Below, piece by piece: positions 46,040 to 56,994 of a stretch of 64,000 nt of DNA. The DNA is from Ampullaceana balthica (Eukaryota > Mollusca > Gastropoda > Lymnaeidae). The position numbers and the translations under genes are program-made. The stretch lies in assembly GCA_944989445.1 (NCBI GenBank), contig CALYLW010000348.1, positions 310,001 through 374,000 of the forward strand. The letters run 5' to 3'. The notes beneath the pieces were generated by a model that saw nothing but the letters and a program-made list of their open reading frames with translations, had not been told where the DNA came from and made no database searches. Each line of letters begins with the position of its first letter. Position 1 is the stretch's first letter.

Positions 46040-49000
46040 ATGGTGAACCAGGTTATAATGAAGATGGTGCTGCTGAGTTTTCTGATGGTCTCGGTGGACT
46101 CCGGTACGTGAATTAAAACGTATAGATTTAAAGAGTCGATTAGTTATATTTAAATAAGATCACGCGACAATAGTCAACAAAGTGTCTTCTCGGGATAGAT
46201 TCAAAGGAAGTTACTAAAAGTAAACGTGGAAACTCTGTCTGTGTGTCTTTCTCTCTCTCCCTTTCTCTCCCCCTCTCTCTCTCTCAAAAATTTAGCTATA
46301 TAAATACTTAAATGGAATGATTAATTAGCTTAACTTGAATACATTTTTTTTAAAGTTATTATAATAAGTGTAAGTAATAGTTCTATAGGGATTGATTTAG
46401 TGCTGATTATTAAAGCGTAATTATGTCGCGCTTCATGGTTACACGGTTGAAGGATTGGGGAGTTCATCGATTTGTTGATGTTTTGTTTTCTCAGGAAGAT
46501 ACTACAGCCGATGTGAACCAGAGCCAGGTACCTCAGTCTTGGAGTTCTCAGTGACGGACATCCACGGGAATGTGACCGAGACCGTGTCGAGCTTAATCTC
46601 TGGAACATACAGCCTAGTGATCAACGTCGCCTCATTCTGTCGTGAGTATAACGCTGGAAACAAGCGCTGCGGGCAAACTCCTGTCTTGGGGGCCAGATGT
46701 GGCCCTAATTACTTCCCTTGTTCACATATTTTAATGTAACCTCGTATGCCTCATTTTGGCGCCTTGTGCTTTTGCACTCGGGTACATGCATACTCCACTA
46801 CCACCCCCCCCCCAAATCGTTACACCACTGAGATATGGCCAGTCTGTAATTCCATTCTGGCCAGAGCCCACCAAGAACTTGTTTTATTAAATAGAGTCGG
46901 CCTGATTAAATGTTGACGTTAAAATTAAATTTGTTCACGCTGTTCTCGACCCAGGCTTTGTCCTAGGCAGTGGCGTGGCTAGGGATTTGTAGGGAGTTGG
47001 GGTCCCGGGGGCTTGGCCTCTTTGGGGGCCCTTCATACATGGCGTTGCCGTAATATTTAATGTAAAAAAATATTTCGGACACCCCTTTGGGGGCCCCCTC
47101 AAGTGGGAGCCCCCCCTCAAGTGGGAGCCCAAGTCGGTGTTATTACCACTATAAAATACTGTGTATTCTCTTGTTTTTAGTATGTCTGTATTTTTCCATC
47201 GAATTTCCTGCAGTGCTGCGATGGATATCTTGTATTTATTCAATTGGATTATAAGATTGTTTAAGGCTCCTGCTCTGAACAGGCTTCGAACATTCCATGT
47301 CGCAAAACTAAACTCGCGTCCATTTACAGGCGTAGGTCGATTTCCATTGATATCAGTCCGGGTTTTATTCAGTTGATTGGCTTTCGTAACATGTTTTTTT
47401 TTACATGGCTGGGTTGTTAGCCCTGCGCACAACCATCTGGGGGGTTGCCCCTCACAGCTCTCTGGGTAGCTGCCTTTGTTCGGGTTGGGTCCCTTAGCCT
47501 TTGTGGATCCCTCCACTTCCTACAAGGCAGTAGGGCTGATTTTGGTCCACCCCGGGTATTTTATTTCCCCGGTACCCTCCATATCTGGTGGGCTTTCCCC
47601 TATCCGCCGGCTGGGGAGGCGCTCGATAGAAGATCAGCATCTCCCACGAGCATCCACTTACTACAGGCGGAAATTTTGTTTCTTGGTCTTTATTTAATTA
47701 CGGACACTTGGTTCCAACATACAACCCAAATTACCAAGTATGGAGAGCAGAAGCAGAGTGCAGCTACCAAGTTTAGCTTAAAGAGAAATAAGCAACATCT
47801 TCTGGGTCAGGTACTTGAAGGTTCCGTGTGTGCAACGGTCAATTGGATTTTTGGTGTTCACGGACATACCAATAGATTTGTGCAACTTATTCGGGCCGGG
47901 TGTTCTTTGTTTGTTATGTTCTTTGTTATGTTCCTTGTTTATGTTCTTTGTTTTGTTACGTTAATTGTTTCTTCTTCCACAGCCTTATACTTATAGGGTT
48001 ACTTTTTTTTTGGAAGCCAGAAATAAAGTGAAGACACTTTTTGAAATTCACAGGTTTGACCCTTCAGTACCACGATCTGAATCAGATGCTGACCAAATTC
48101 CCCAGCGACCATTTCAGCGTCCTGGCCTTTCCCAGTGACCAGTTCGGCCACCAGGAGCCGGGTGTCAATGGGACAGAGATTCTCAACTGTCTGAAGCACG
48201 TCCGGCCCGGAAAAGGCTTCACCCCGTACCCGGGATTAAACTTAATGCAGAGAGGGGCGATCAACGGAGAGAATGAGATCCCTCTCTATACGTACCTCAA
48301 GGTAAGTTGAGGTTGTTTATATGTTCCTATACGTACCTCAAGTAGGGTTACCAGGTGGCTGTCTCAAAAATACCGGACACTAGTGTCGAATTTTGTCGAT
48401 GGCACAATATTTCAATGTAAAATGTCCGGTATTGCTTCCATTTTTCAACTGGACAAATAACGATAATACCGGACAGTCCGGTACAAAACCGTACATCTGG
48501 CAACCCTAACCTTAAGGTAAGTTGAGGTTGTTTATATGTTCCTATACGTACCTCAAGGTAAGTTGGGGTTATTTATATGTTCCTATACGTACCTCAAAGT
48601 AAGTTGGAATTGCTTAAATGTTTCTGGGCGGGATTAAAGTGATATATTAGCTTATATGCGCAGAGGCTTAACTGGGTTTTTGACGCCCTCGGCTAATTTA
48701 TTTATGGCGCCCTTTATTTAAATAAAAATTTAAAAATTAGTGATTTAGCGGCGCCCTTTTTGAACTGGCGCAGGCCGGCGCCCTTGGAAACTGACCCCCA
48801 ATGCCAAGCCGTTGTTACGCCACTTTGTAGGCGGCAGTAGTCGGGAGGATAAAATTGAAGCACAAGATATAGTTCAATTCCTAACAGCCCAGTTTCTATC
48901 TCACATTGTAATTTGCAGCCACGTCGATGGGATTTTAGAAGCTACTCTCCCGGTCATTTAGAAAATAATTAAAACAAATTTTATGTGAAGAATATTTTTC

Positions 49001-49526
49001 CTTTTACCGATGTACACCTCAGTGTAACACTTGCAACTATAGCAGCAGTAATCAGTAACAGAGGAAATATAGGGTGACCAATGGTGGGATCAATCGTAGG
49101 ACCAATATTGGCAGTGGGTTAGGGGAGAATAAGTTTGGCCCACAGTGGATAAAATCCCTTCAGCTTTAGCAAGGTTTATATTTTTAGGAAAGTTTGTTTA
49201 CCCCCCCCCCTTTTTTTTTCCCCACCGGTCATCCACAGAGGTCATGCAGTCAGCCCTCTCTCGCAAAGTTCAAGCCACGAGAGAGCTTCTGGGACCCGAT
49301 CCGAGTCAATGACGTCACGTGGAACTTCGAAAAGATCCTCGTTTCCCCGGAAGGTCGTCCGCTGTATCGCTTCTCTCCAACAGTCAGTCCGCTGGAGATA
49401 GGTGCTCTCATCAAAGCTCTTCGTAGTGGTGAGCAGCAAGCAGAGCAGTCAGAAAACGTTGCCGACATCTTGGAACAGCTCGAAGCGAACACGGAAAAGA
49501 AAACTCAGCTCAACCACAAGGGTTAA
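46040..49526 (+). CDS. Secreted-type glutathione peroxidase, Cys form, 4 exons, 248 aa
   Basis: Exons 46040-46103, 46495-46641, 48054-48301, 49239-49526 total 747 nt (249 codons with stop), phases consistent, GT-AG introns. It should reduce peroxides with a thiol donor. Residues 1-21 form a likely signal peptide (MVNQVIMKMVLLSFLMVSVDS). Family blocks: NVASFCRLTLQY, FPSDQFGHQEPG, LKHVRPGKGF, VTWNFEKILVSPEGRPLYRF. Catalytic tetrad by alignment: Cys70 (TGT; Sec in many animal paralogs), Gln104, Trp181, Asn182. Oddities: Arg71 where Gly is usual, DQFG in place of NQFG, and a C-terminal extension after LIKAL of about 35 Glu/Gln-rich residues, possibly helical. Intron 2 contains a LINE fragment. 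Intron 3 starts with a minisatellite that copies the exon 3 donor and holds a hAT MITE. Confidence 0.94.
46965..47150. repeat. CAGTGGCGTGGCTAGG-type repeat fragment
   Basis: Starts with CAGTGGCGTGGCTAGGGATT and contains repeated GGGGGCCC and AAGTGGGAGCCC phrases, the style of a hAT-like MITE end. The opposite terminus and target duplication were not found. It abuts the LINE fragment in GPx intron 2. Confidence 0.4.
47150..47690 (-). pseudogene. 5' fragment of a non-LTR retrotransposon (APE endonuclease start)
   Basis: The minus-strand ORF 46935-47516 contains FATWNVRSLFRAGALNNLI and IAALQEIRWKN, the first endonuclease motifs of LINEs often annotated as craniofacial-development-protein-2-like. 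The upstream segment is Pro/Gly-rich (PPRWLCAGLTTQP). It is cut near 47150; RT is absent. In intron 2 of GPx, antisense to it. Confidence 0.75.
48285..48610 (+). repeat. 41-bp minisatellite copying the GPx exon 3 splice donor
   Basis: The unit is CTATACGTACCTCAAG (16 exonic bases) plus gtaagttgaggttgtttata and tgttc. Donor-like junctions: after 48301 (native), 48516 (after the MITE), 48557 and 48598; the copy ending at 48342 is separated from its intronic half by the MITE 48343-48508. The last units diverge (CTCAAA|gtaag). Confidence 0.9.
48343..48508. mobile_element. 166-bp hAT MITE inside the GPx donor array
   Basis: Ends TAGGGTTACCAGGTGG and, reversed, TAGGGTTGCCAGATGT. The duplication is ACCTCAAG (48335-48342) and ACCTTAAG (48509-48516), one mismatch. 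Inner repeats ATACCGGACA. It inserted exactly at a duplicated exon-end sequence. Confidence 0.88.
49239..49526 (+). other. Last GPx exon (defines C-terminus)
   Basis: The acceptor ccacag lies after a C/T-rich tract (49201-49234). The exon opens RSCSQPSLAKFKPRESFWDP in phase 0 and holds the catalytic Trp-Asn pair. The open frame upstream to 49194 is intron reading through the pyrimidine tract, not coding. Confidence 0.9.
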
Positions 49527-49718
49527 TCTCAAGATCAGATTACATTTACCTGGGATTTAAAAAAACAAAATGTTTCTTTTAATCCCAATTATGATAATGG
49601 CTTAAAAAGAACGTATGAATAGTATGACGTGTGGTGTAGAGAACAGTCACAATTTGGAGAACGTGACTGTGATGGGGGCAGAGTGCTGGGGTTATTGAAT
49701 GAGATGGCAACACATTCT

Positions 49719-52105
49719 ACTGCTCTATAGCTGACAGATAGTATTTAGCTGACGCTCTATAGCTGACAGACACTCTTTAGCTGACGCTCTATAGCTGACA
49801 GACACTCTTAGCTGACGCTCTATAGCTGACAGACACTCTGTAGCTGACAGACACTCTATAGCTGTCAGACACTCTTAGCTGACAGACACTCTATAGCTGA
49901 CGCTCTATAGCTGACAGACGCTCTATAGCTAACAGACACTCTATAGCTGACAGACGCTCTATAGCTAACAGACACTCTATAGCTGACAGACGCTCTATAG
50001 CTGACAGACACTCTATAGCTGACAGACACTCTATAGCTGACAGACACTCTGTAGCTGACAGACACTCTATAGCTGACAGACGCTCTATAGCTGACGCTCT
50101 ATAGCTGACAGACGCTCTATAGCTAACAGACGCTCTATAGCTGACAGACACTCTATAGCTGACAGACGCTCTATAGCTGACAGACACTCTATAGCTGACA
50201 GACACTCTATAGCTGACAGACACTCTATAGCTGACAGACACCCTATAGCTGACAGACACCCTATAGCTGACAGACACTCTATAGCTGACAGACACTCTAT
50301 AGCTGACAGACACTCTATAGCTGACAGACGCTCTATAGCTGACAGACACTCTATAGCTGACAGACACTCTATAGCTGACAGACACTCTATAGCTGACAGA
50401 CACTCTATAGCTGACAGACACTCTGTAGCTGACAGACACTCTATAGCTGACAGACGCTCTATAGCTGACGCTCTATAGCTGACAGACGCTCTATAGCTAA
50501 CAGACGCTCTATAGCTGACAGACGCTCTATAGCTAACAGACGCTCTATAGCTGACAGACGCTCTATAGCTGACAGACACTCTATAGCTAACAGACGCTCT
50601 ATAGCTGACAGACGCTCTATAGCTAACAGACGCTCTATAGCTAACAGACGCTCTATAGCTGACAGACGCTCTATAGCTAACAGACGCTCTATAGCTGACA
50701 GACGCTCTATAGCTGACAGACACTCTATAGCTAACAGACGCTCTATAGCTGACAGACACTCTATAGCTAACAGACGCTCTATAGCTGACAGACGCTCTAT
50801 AGCTAACAGACGCTCTATAGCTGACAGACGCTCTATAGCTGACAGACACTCTATAGCTGACAGACACTCTATAGCTGACAGACACTCTATAGCTGACAGA
50901 CACTCTATAGCTGACAGACACTCTGTAGCTGACAGACACTCTATAGCTGACAGACACTCTATAGCTGACAGACACTCTGTAGCTGACAGACACTCTGTAG
51001 CTGACAGACACTCTATAGCTAACAGACGCTCTATAGCTGACAGACACTCTATAGCTGACAGACACTCTATAGCTGACAGACACTCTATAGCTGACAGACG
51101 CTCTATAGCTGACAGACACTCTATAGCTGACAGACGCTCTATAGCTGACAGACGCTCTATAGCTAACAGACACTCTATAGCTGACAGACGCTCTATAGCT
51201 AACAGACACTATATAGCTGACAGACACTCTATAGCTGACAGACACTCTATAGCTGACAGACACTCTATAGCTGACAGACACTCTATAGCTGACAGACACT
51301 CTATAGCTGACAGACACTCTATAGCTGACAGACACTCTATAGCTGACAGACACTCTGTAGCTGACAGACACTCTATAGCTGACAGACACTCTATAGCTGA
51401 CAGACACTCTGTAGCTGACAGACACTCTGTAGCTGACAGACGCTCTATAGCTAACAGACGCTCTATAGCTGACAGACACTCTATAGCTGACAGACACTCT
51501 ATAGCTGACAGACGCTCTATAGCTGACAGACGCTCTATAGCTGACAGACACTCTATAGCTGACAGACGCTCTATAGCTGACAGACGCTCTATAGCTAACA
51601 GACACTCTATAGCTGACAGACGCTCTATAGCTAACAGACACTCTATAGCTGACAGACGCTCTATAGCTGACGCTCTATAGCTGACAGACGCTCTATAGCT
51701 AACAGACGCTCTATAGCTGACAGACACTCTGTAGCTGACAGACACTCTATAGCTAACAGACACTCTATAGCTGACGCTCTATAGCTGACAGACGCTCTAT
51801 AGCTAACAGACGCTCTATAGCTGACAGACACTCTGTAGCTGACAGACACTCTATAGCTAACAGATGCTTTATAGCTGACAGATGCTCTATAGCTAACATA
51901 TACTTTATAGCTAACAGTGTAACAGACGCTCTATAGCTGACAGAAGCTCTTTAGGTGACATACACTCTATAGCTGACAGATGCTCTATAGCTCACAGACA
52001 CTCTATTGCTGACAGACACTCTAAAGCTGACAGATGCTCTATAGCTGACAGACACTCTATAGCTAACGGTCACTTTATAGCTGACATACACTCTATACTC
52101 TATAT
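49719..52105. repeat. 18-bp satellite array, about 2.4 kb, after the GPx stop
   Basis: The basic unit is CTCTATAGCTGACAGACA, roughly 130 copies, with three main variable sites (GACACT/GACGCT, GCTGAC/GCTAAC, TATAGC/TGTAGC). Shortened 12-bp units (CTCTATAGCTGA then CGCTC) recur with similar neighbours near 50095, 50467, 51670 and 51776, suggesting higher-order duplications. The edges (49719-49860 and 51850-52105) are diverged. The long minus-strand ORFs with repeating SYRVSV are by-products of an 18-bp, stop-free period. Confidence 0.95.
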
Positions 52106-54416
52106 AGTCATATTTAGATTAAAACTTCGGGTAAAACATTAGGGAGATATTTTGCCATTAGCCTCTATTTTGTGATTAAAAAAATTAGAAAAATGAAATT
52201 TCGGGAATAAACAAAAAAAAATTAAACTGCCTTGATTGTAAAAATATTTTGCTTGTGCTTCTTTCTCAGATAAACCAACATAATTTGTGAGCCAAGAACT
52301 CAATTAAAGGAGGGTTTATTCTATTTAATCAAATATATATTTTCATCAAGTGGTTTTGTATTTATTTAAATTGCCATTTTTAAAAATTTACATCACCCTA
52401 ATAAAGAACTCTTGTACTATAAACAAATAATCACACACAAAAAAAATTGCATTCAAATTACATCATTGTAAATGTGTAAACATTACTCAAAAAAAATTAA
52501 ATAAAGAATCAGAATATTTTAGAAATGTAAATACTAAAAAAAATCCATTTCCCTTTACCATAAAGCCATCGTCATCATTATTGCGCCTTGGGTCATTTGG
52601 TTTAACTTGAGTTAGACTGAAATTCATGAACAAACTCTAATGAAATTTCACAGAAAAACTTGAGGTGAAATTAGAATAACATAAAATCTTTACATACATC
52701 AATAAATATGTATAATGTAAGTAAGTACAATAATATGTGGTTCTAACTTTTTAGCTTGATTAAACAATATTAGATACAATAAGAGCATAAGAATGGAATC
52801 AATAATTCACAAACTTGATTAATCTCGGAATTGAGGACACTGCTGTATTTGTACAATAAAGTAGTATTGTTATAGGCCTGTTATGGTGTTAACAATTATT
52901 GAGATACAACATAGGTTATAAATAATTTAACATTAAATTATGCAAATTTATGATTGAAATTACATAAGAGGAAGGTGGGAGGGGAAGAGGAAAAATAAAA
53001 AAAATAATATCATGATCATTATGGTAACTTAGTTGCATTCCTGGAATAAATGGTCAATATTTTAAATAGATAAATAAAAAGTTAATGTGGAACAAATTCA
53101 GACAAGTTAAAGTACATTAAAACTAATACAAGGTCACATTTCTAGTTGACATGCATGCAACATTGTAACACCAAAAAATTAGGCAGTGTTTTTGGTTTTG
53201 TTTGTAAATAAATAGTTTAAGTTAATGACATTGTTTCTTGTTTGAATACATGCTGATAAGTGGTAAAAAAAATACCACATTTTCTATTTCTATATAACTT
53301 TCAATTTCTAGTAGACACTCTCAGTGCCTAACTCAGGATATTATTGCTCATTGCATGCAACTGACTGAGACTGTTAAAAGGTGTTATTATAATTCTTTAG
53401 ACATTAAGTGTCAAGTCTACTTTAAAAAAAAACACAATAAAATCATTAAAAAAAACAATAAAGGATGAGAACAGGCATAATATCTTTCCGTGATTACTTT
53501 TAAAGCTTGCATGAGCTTTTCAGCTATATTAAAGGCATAAGATATACACGGCATGCAAGCCTGGCTACAGAGCTGACAAGTACATCATCCAACATCACAT
53601 ACCACAACATAACTTGGACTCCGCAGCAGTGCTTGCTGGTTACTTCTAAGAAAGTATAGCCATAATCCATGAGATTTGTTTATGTACAACTACATGCAAA
53701 CACATTCAGCAATTTTTGTATATGAGCTATGGTCAAATAAATAATAATAGTATGGCACCAGGCGCAGGAGATATGAGTGATTTTAAGTTCCACATTTGTA
53801 CAGGGTCACTTTGGTAGAATCATATACAGCATAATGCCTTGTGTATAAACCACCTAACCCTAAGACATTGCTTCATCCTTCTATCCACATTCATTAATTG
53901 ACCATTCAGGCAAGACATCATTTTGTATTGTTAGAAAAAAAAATTCAAGCACTATCTCTCTACAAGTACATGGAAGAGGAAACAATTCACATCACAAACC
54001 TAAAACATCCTGACCCTTGGAAAATAAATTGAACAAATCTATGGGTATCTAGTATCTCTGTCAAAGGAATTACAAAGAAGATCAACAATGAGAACCTGTT
54101 CTATTTTTTTCAGTAATTTTAAATTGACGTAATAAAAATAAGGATCCAGTTATTTTTATCTTTTAAAGTAAAGCCTGGGTGACGATTGCTATTGACATAA
54201 TCCCTGAAATAGCTTTATGATTCAGTCTTCAAAAACAATTACTAATAATCTTCATGACTAGATTATCTGGCAACAACTGACTTAATCTCCAGAACTATTA
54301 TTCTTACCAGACACATAAATGCTATTTTTTCCCCTGCCATTTTTGTGTCAATGATTGTTTCATGTCACACGTCTGCACCTGCCTCCTTAAAGCTACACTC
54401 AAACTGGCATCAACTT
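52106..54416. other. AT-rich region, no gene seen
   Basis: About 2.3 kb without coding signal. AATAAA at 52206-52211 (plus) is the first canonical poly(A) hexamer after the GPx stop. The stretch could be downstream flank or 3' UTR of either neighbouring gene; this cannot be decided here. Confidence 0.4.
52206..52211 (+). terminator. First canonical AATAAA downstream of GPx
   Basis: No AATAAA or ATTAAA occurs between the GPx stop (49526) and the satellite. An ATTAAA lies at 52118-52123 and this AATAAA follows. If used, the satellite would be part of the GPx 3' UTR. Non-canonical signals nearer the stop cannot be excluded. Confidence 0.3.
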
Positions 54417-55037
54417 CTGGGACACTGAACATCCATAACTGGGACACTAAACATCCATAACTGGGACACTAAACATTCATAACTGGAACCCTAAACATCC
54501 ATAACTGGAACCCTAAACATCCATAACTGGGTCACTAAACATCCATAACTGGGTCACTAAACATCCATAACTGGGTCACTAAACATCCATAACTGGGTCA
54601 CTAAACATCCATAACTGGGTCACTAAACATCCATAACTGGGTCATTAAACATCCATAACTGGGTCACTAAACATCCATAACTGGGTCACTAAACATCCAT
54701 AACTGGGACCCTAAACATCCATAACTGGGGCACTAAACATCCACAACTGGGACACTAAACATTCACAACTGGGACACTAAACATCCACAACTGGGACACT
54801 AAACATCCATAGCTTGGACACTAAACATCCATAACTGGGACACTAAACATCCATAACTGGGTCACTAAACATCCATAACTGGGTCACTAAACATTCACAA
54901 CTGGGACACTAAACATCCATAACTGGGACACTAAACATCCATAACTGAGACAGTATAAATTCACAACTGGGACACTAAACATCCATAACTGAGACACTAA
55001 AAATTCACAATTGGGACACTATACATTCATAACTGGG
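54417..55037. repeat. 22-bp minisatellite
   Basis: The unit is GGGACACTAAACATCCATAA then CT, about 28 copies, with variants GGTCACT, GGAACCCT and TTCACAACT. No exon edge is recognised at either end. Confidence 0.92.
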
Positions 55038-55045
55038 GACCAGAC

Positions 55046-55209
55046 CAATGTTCCCTCTAAGGTTCGTTGGTCCGTGTGCAAAGTAAAAAAAAACTTGTGT
55101 GCAAATTTCCACAGAATCTATTTTATTTTGCAATATTTTACAAAATTTGCGACGGTCAGATATCTGGGAGGCGTCGGTCAGATATCTGGGCAGCTTAAAG
55201 GGAACATTG
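55046..55209. mobile_element. 164-bp hAT MITE related to 36387-36568
   Basis: Ends CAATGTTCCCTCTAAGG and, reversed, CAATGTTCCCTTTAAGC; internal GTCAGATATCTGGG repeats. Flanks GACCAGAC and GTCCAGGC agree at 6 of 8 positions, so the duplication is decayed. It abuts the end of the 22-bp minisatellite. Confidence 0.75.
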
Positions 55210-56994
55210 GTCCAGGCATACACTGAGATCAGCAAAGGCAGTCTTTTATGTAATATATTTATGAGACGTAACACACCAGTTGAATCTATAACATGTTTTA
55301 GTGTAAAAATAGACATACCCATATGGTGAACCAAATTAATGAAGAAAATTTTAGAAAACAGTATCCCAGATAGCAAACAGAATCCCAGAACTGGTTGTTG
55401 CATACTGTATGATCCAAACCCCATTCTTCCCCTTTTAATATTAATTAATTTAGATCTATTTAACCTAACAATGACAAGTAAATATGCATGATAAATGAAC
55501 CTATACATTTAAGCCTTTACAATAATAGAATTCAAATCATTGAAGACCAAATAAAACTATTAAAAGCCTACAAGTGATTTTTTCAAAAACTTTAAAAAAT
55601 CAGCTGTGTTTGTCTTGTCCATGTGTGATGAAGAAGAAGAAAAAAATGGACAAATATTCCTTAAATTATAATCAATGAGATTGTGACACTTTTGATGACA
55701 TCTATTGGAATCAAATTATTTCAAGCAAGTTTCAATCAACAACAACTCATTTGGATGTATAAAGAAACTCTACATTTCTTCCATTTCTGTGTATTGGAAG
55801 TCAAGGCATTGGATTCAACCGAACAGACTCTTGATACTGAAGTTGTATGAATAATGAGATACACGTCCACAGATTTCTTTGGACCAACTATCAGGGGATA
55901 ATCCCATAATCCTATAAATGACTGACGTGATAATATTAATACATTGACAAATACATAATTGACAGCTGCTTTGGGAGAGTGACAATGTCATTTTATTTTC
56001 ATTTTATGTATAGCTGAAAATAGCAAACATTAATCTTTCCAATGGGAGGCCGCTATGAAACCAACGGCCAGGTCTCTAAAATTTCCCAGCTAGCCATATC
56101 AAGTGTCAAGTAATTTAACATGACATGTCACAGGTAATCTAACACCATTGAAAATAAAGGCAAATAATTTCCAGACTTGAGAACTAAATACATGTATTAA
56201 TATGAAACAAACTATTTTTTTGTACTATTTTTCTACATTTCTGGACATTCATTATGATAATAAAGCTGTACTGAGTCAAAACCATTGTGTTAGATCACCA
56301 TCTGTAAAGCATTCCGCCTCATTAGTGCTTAAGGGCTTGGATTGTAATCTAAGTGGCTTAGTATAGCTCAGAATATTTATTTCCTTTGTTAAAATTCCAA
56401 GGAAAGAAAAAATCTTTATAGTATAGTCAATTTTTAATACTGTGGTATACATTAAATCGATAGCAAAATGTTCATTTAACTAAACAAGCAATCAGTAACC
56501 TGAAATTCTTGATGAATTCATTCATCTATTTCATTACTATACCCACACCCTTGCCTGTGGATAATTTAATAGTAAAATATTTTCTAAGCAAATATCATTT
56601 ACCAAACTGATGTTTGCTCAGAATATGGAGGCAGAGCCCTGAAGGAAACAATTTGTAAATAAAAAAAATAAGCGGTGTCTAAGCTTCCTGCAATTAATAA
56701 TTTACATGTTCTTATTTTACAAACCATTTTAAATTCTAAAAACAGAATTAATAAATCAGCCTGCTGAAATTTACAGTAAATAAACAAAGTACAATGACAA
56801 AAGCAGCTAATGTCTTAATCATGTATTACATGTCATGGTGTTCACTTAAAAAAAGAATTTTTTTAAAATGACATGAATTAGAAGTTGGTATCTTGCTAAC
56901 AATGGTATTCATGTTTTTCTTACAACTTCAATGCAAATCAGCATCTGAGTTTAAACTAAGAAATCTCATACTTCCTGGCCCCAGATTGCACATT
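55210..56994. other. AT-rich region, possible 3' UTR or flank of the HIP1-like gene
   Basis: About 1.8 kb with no coding segment that I can support. It lies directly downstream (minus strand) of the last recognised HIP1-like exon. Confidence 0.4.

Noticed and set aside
46632..46645. Selenocysteine (TGA) at the GPx active site
   Set aside because: The codon is TGT followed by C and the donor gtgagt; the frame is confirmed by downstream phases, so it is a Cys enzyme.
48661..48830. Further hAT MITE starting CAGAGGCTTAACTGGG in GPx intron 3
   Set aside because: The opposite end and an 8-bp duplication could not be matched convincingly.
49865..51849. Long minus-strand ORFs (up to 518 codons) of repeating SYRVSV/SYRASV
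   Set aside because: They follow from an 18-bp satellite period that is a multiple of three and lacks stops in these frames. There is no start context, no domain, and several frames are open at once.
54417..55037. CRISPR-like array
   Set aside because: Units are directly adjacent with no spacers, in a eukaryotic context; it is a minisatellite. The same holds for the other arrays.
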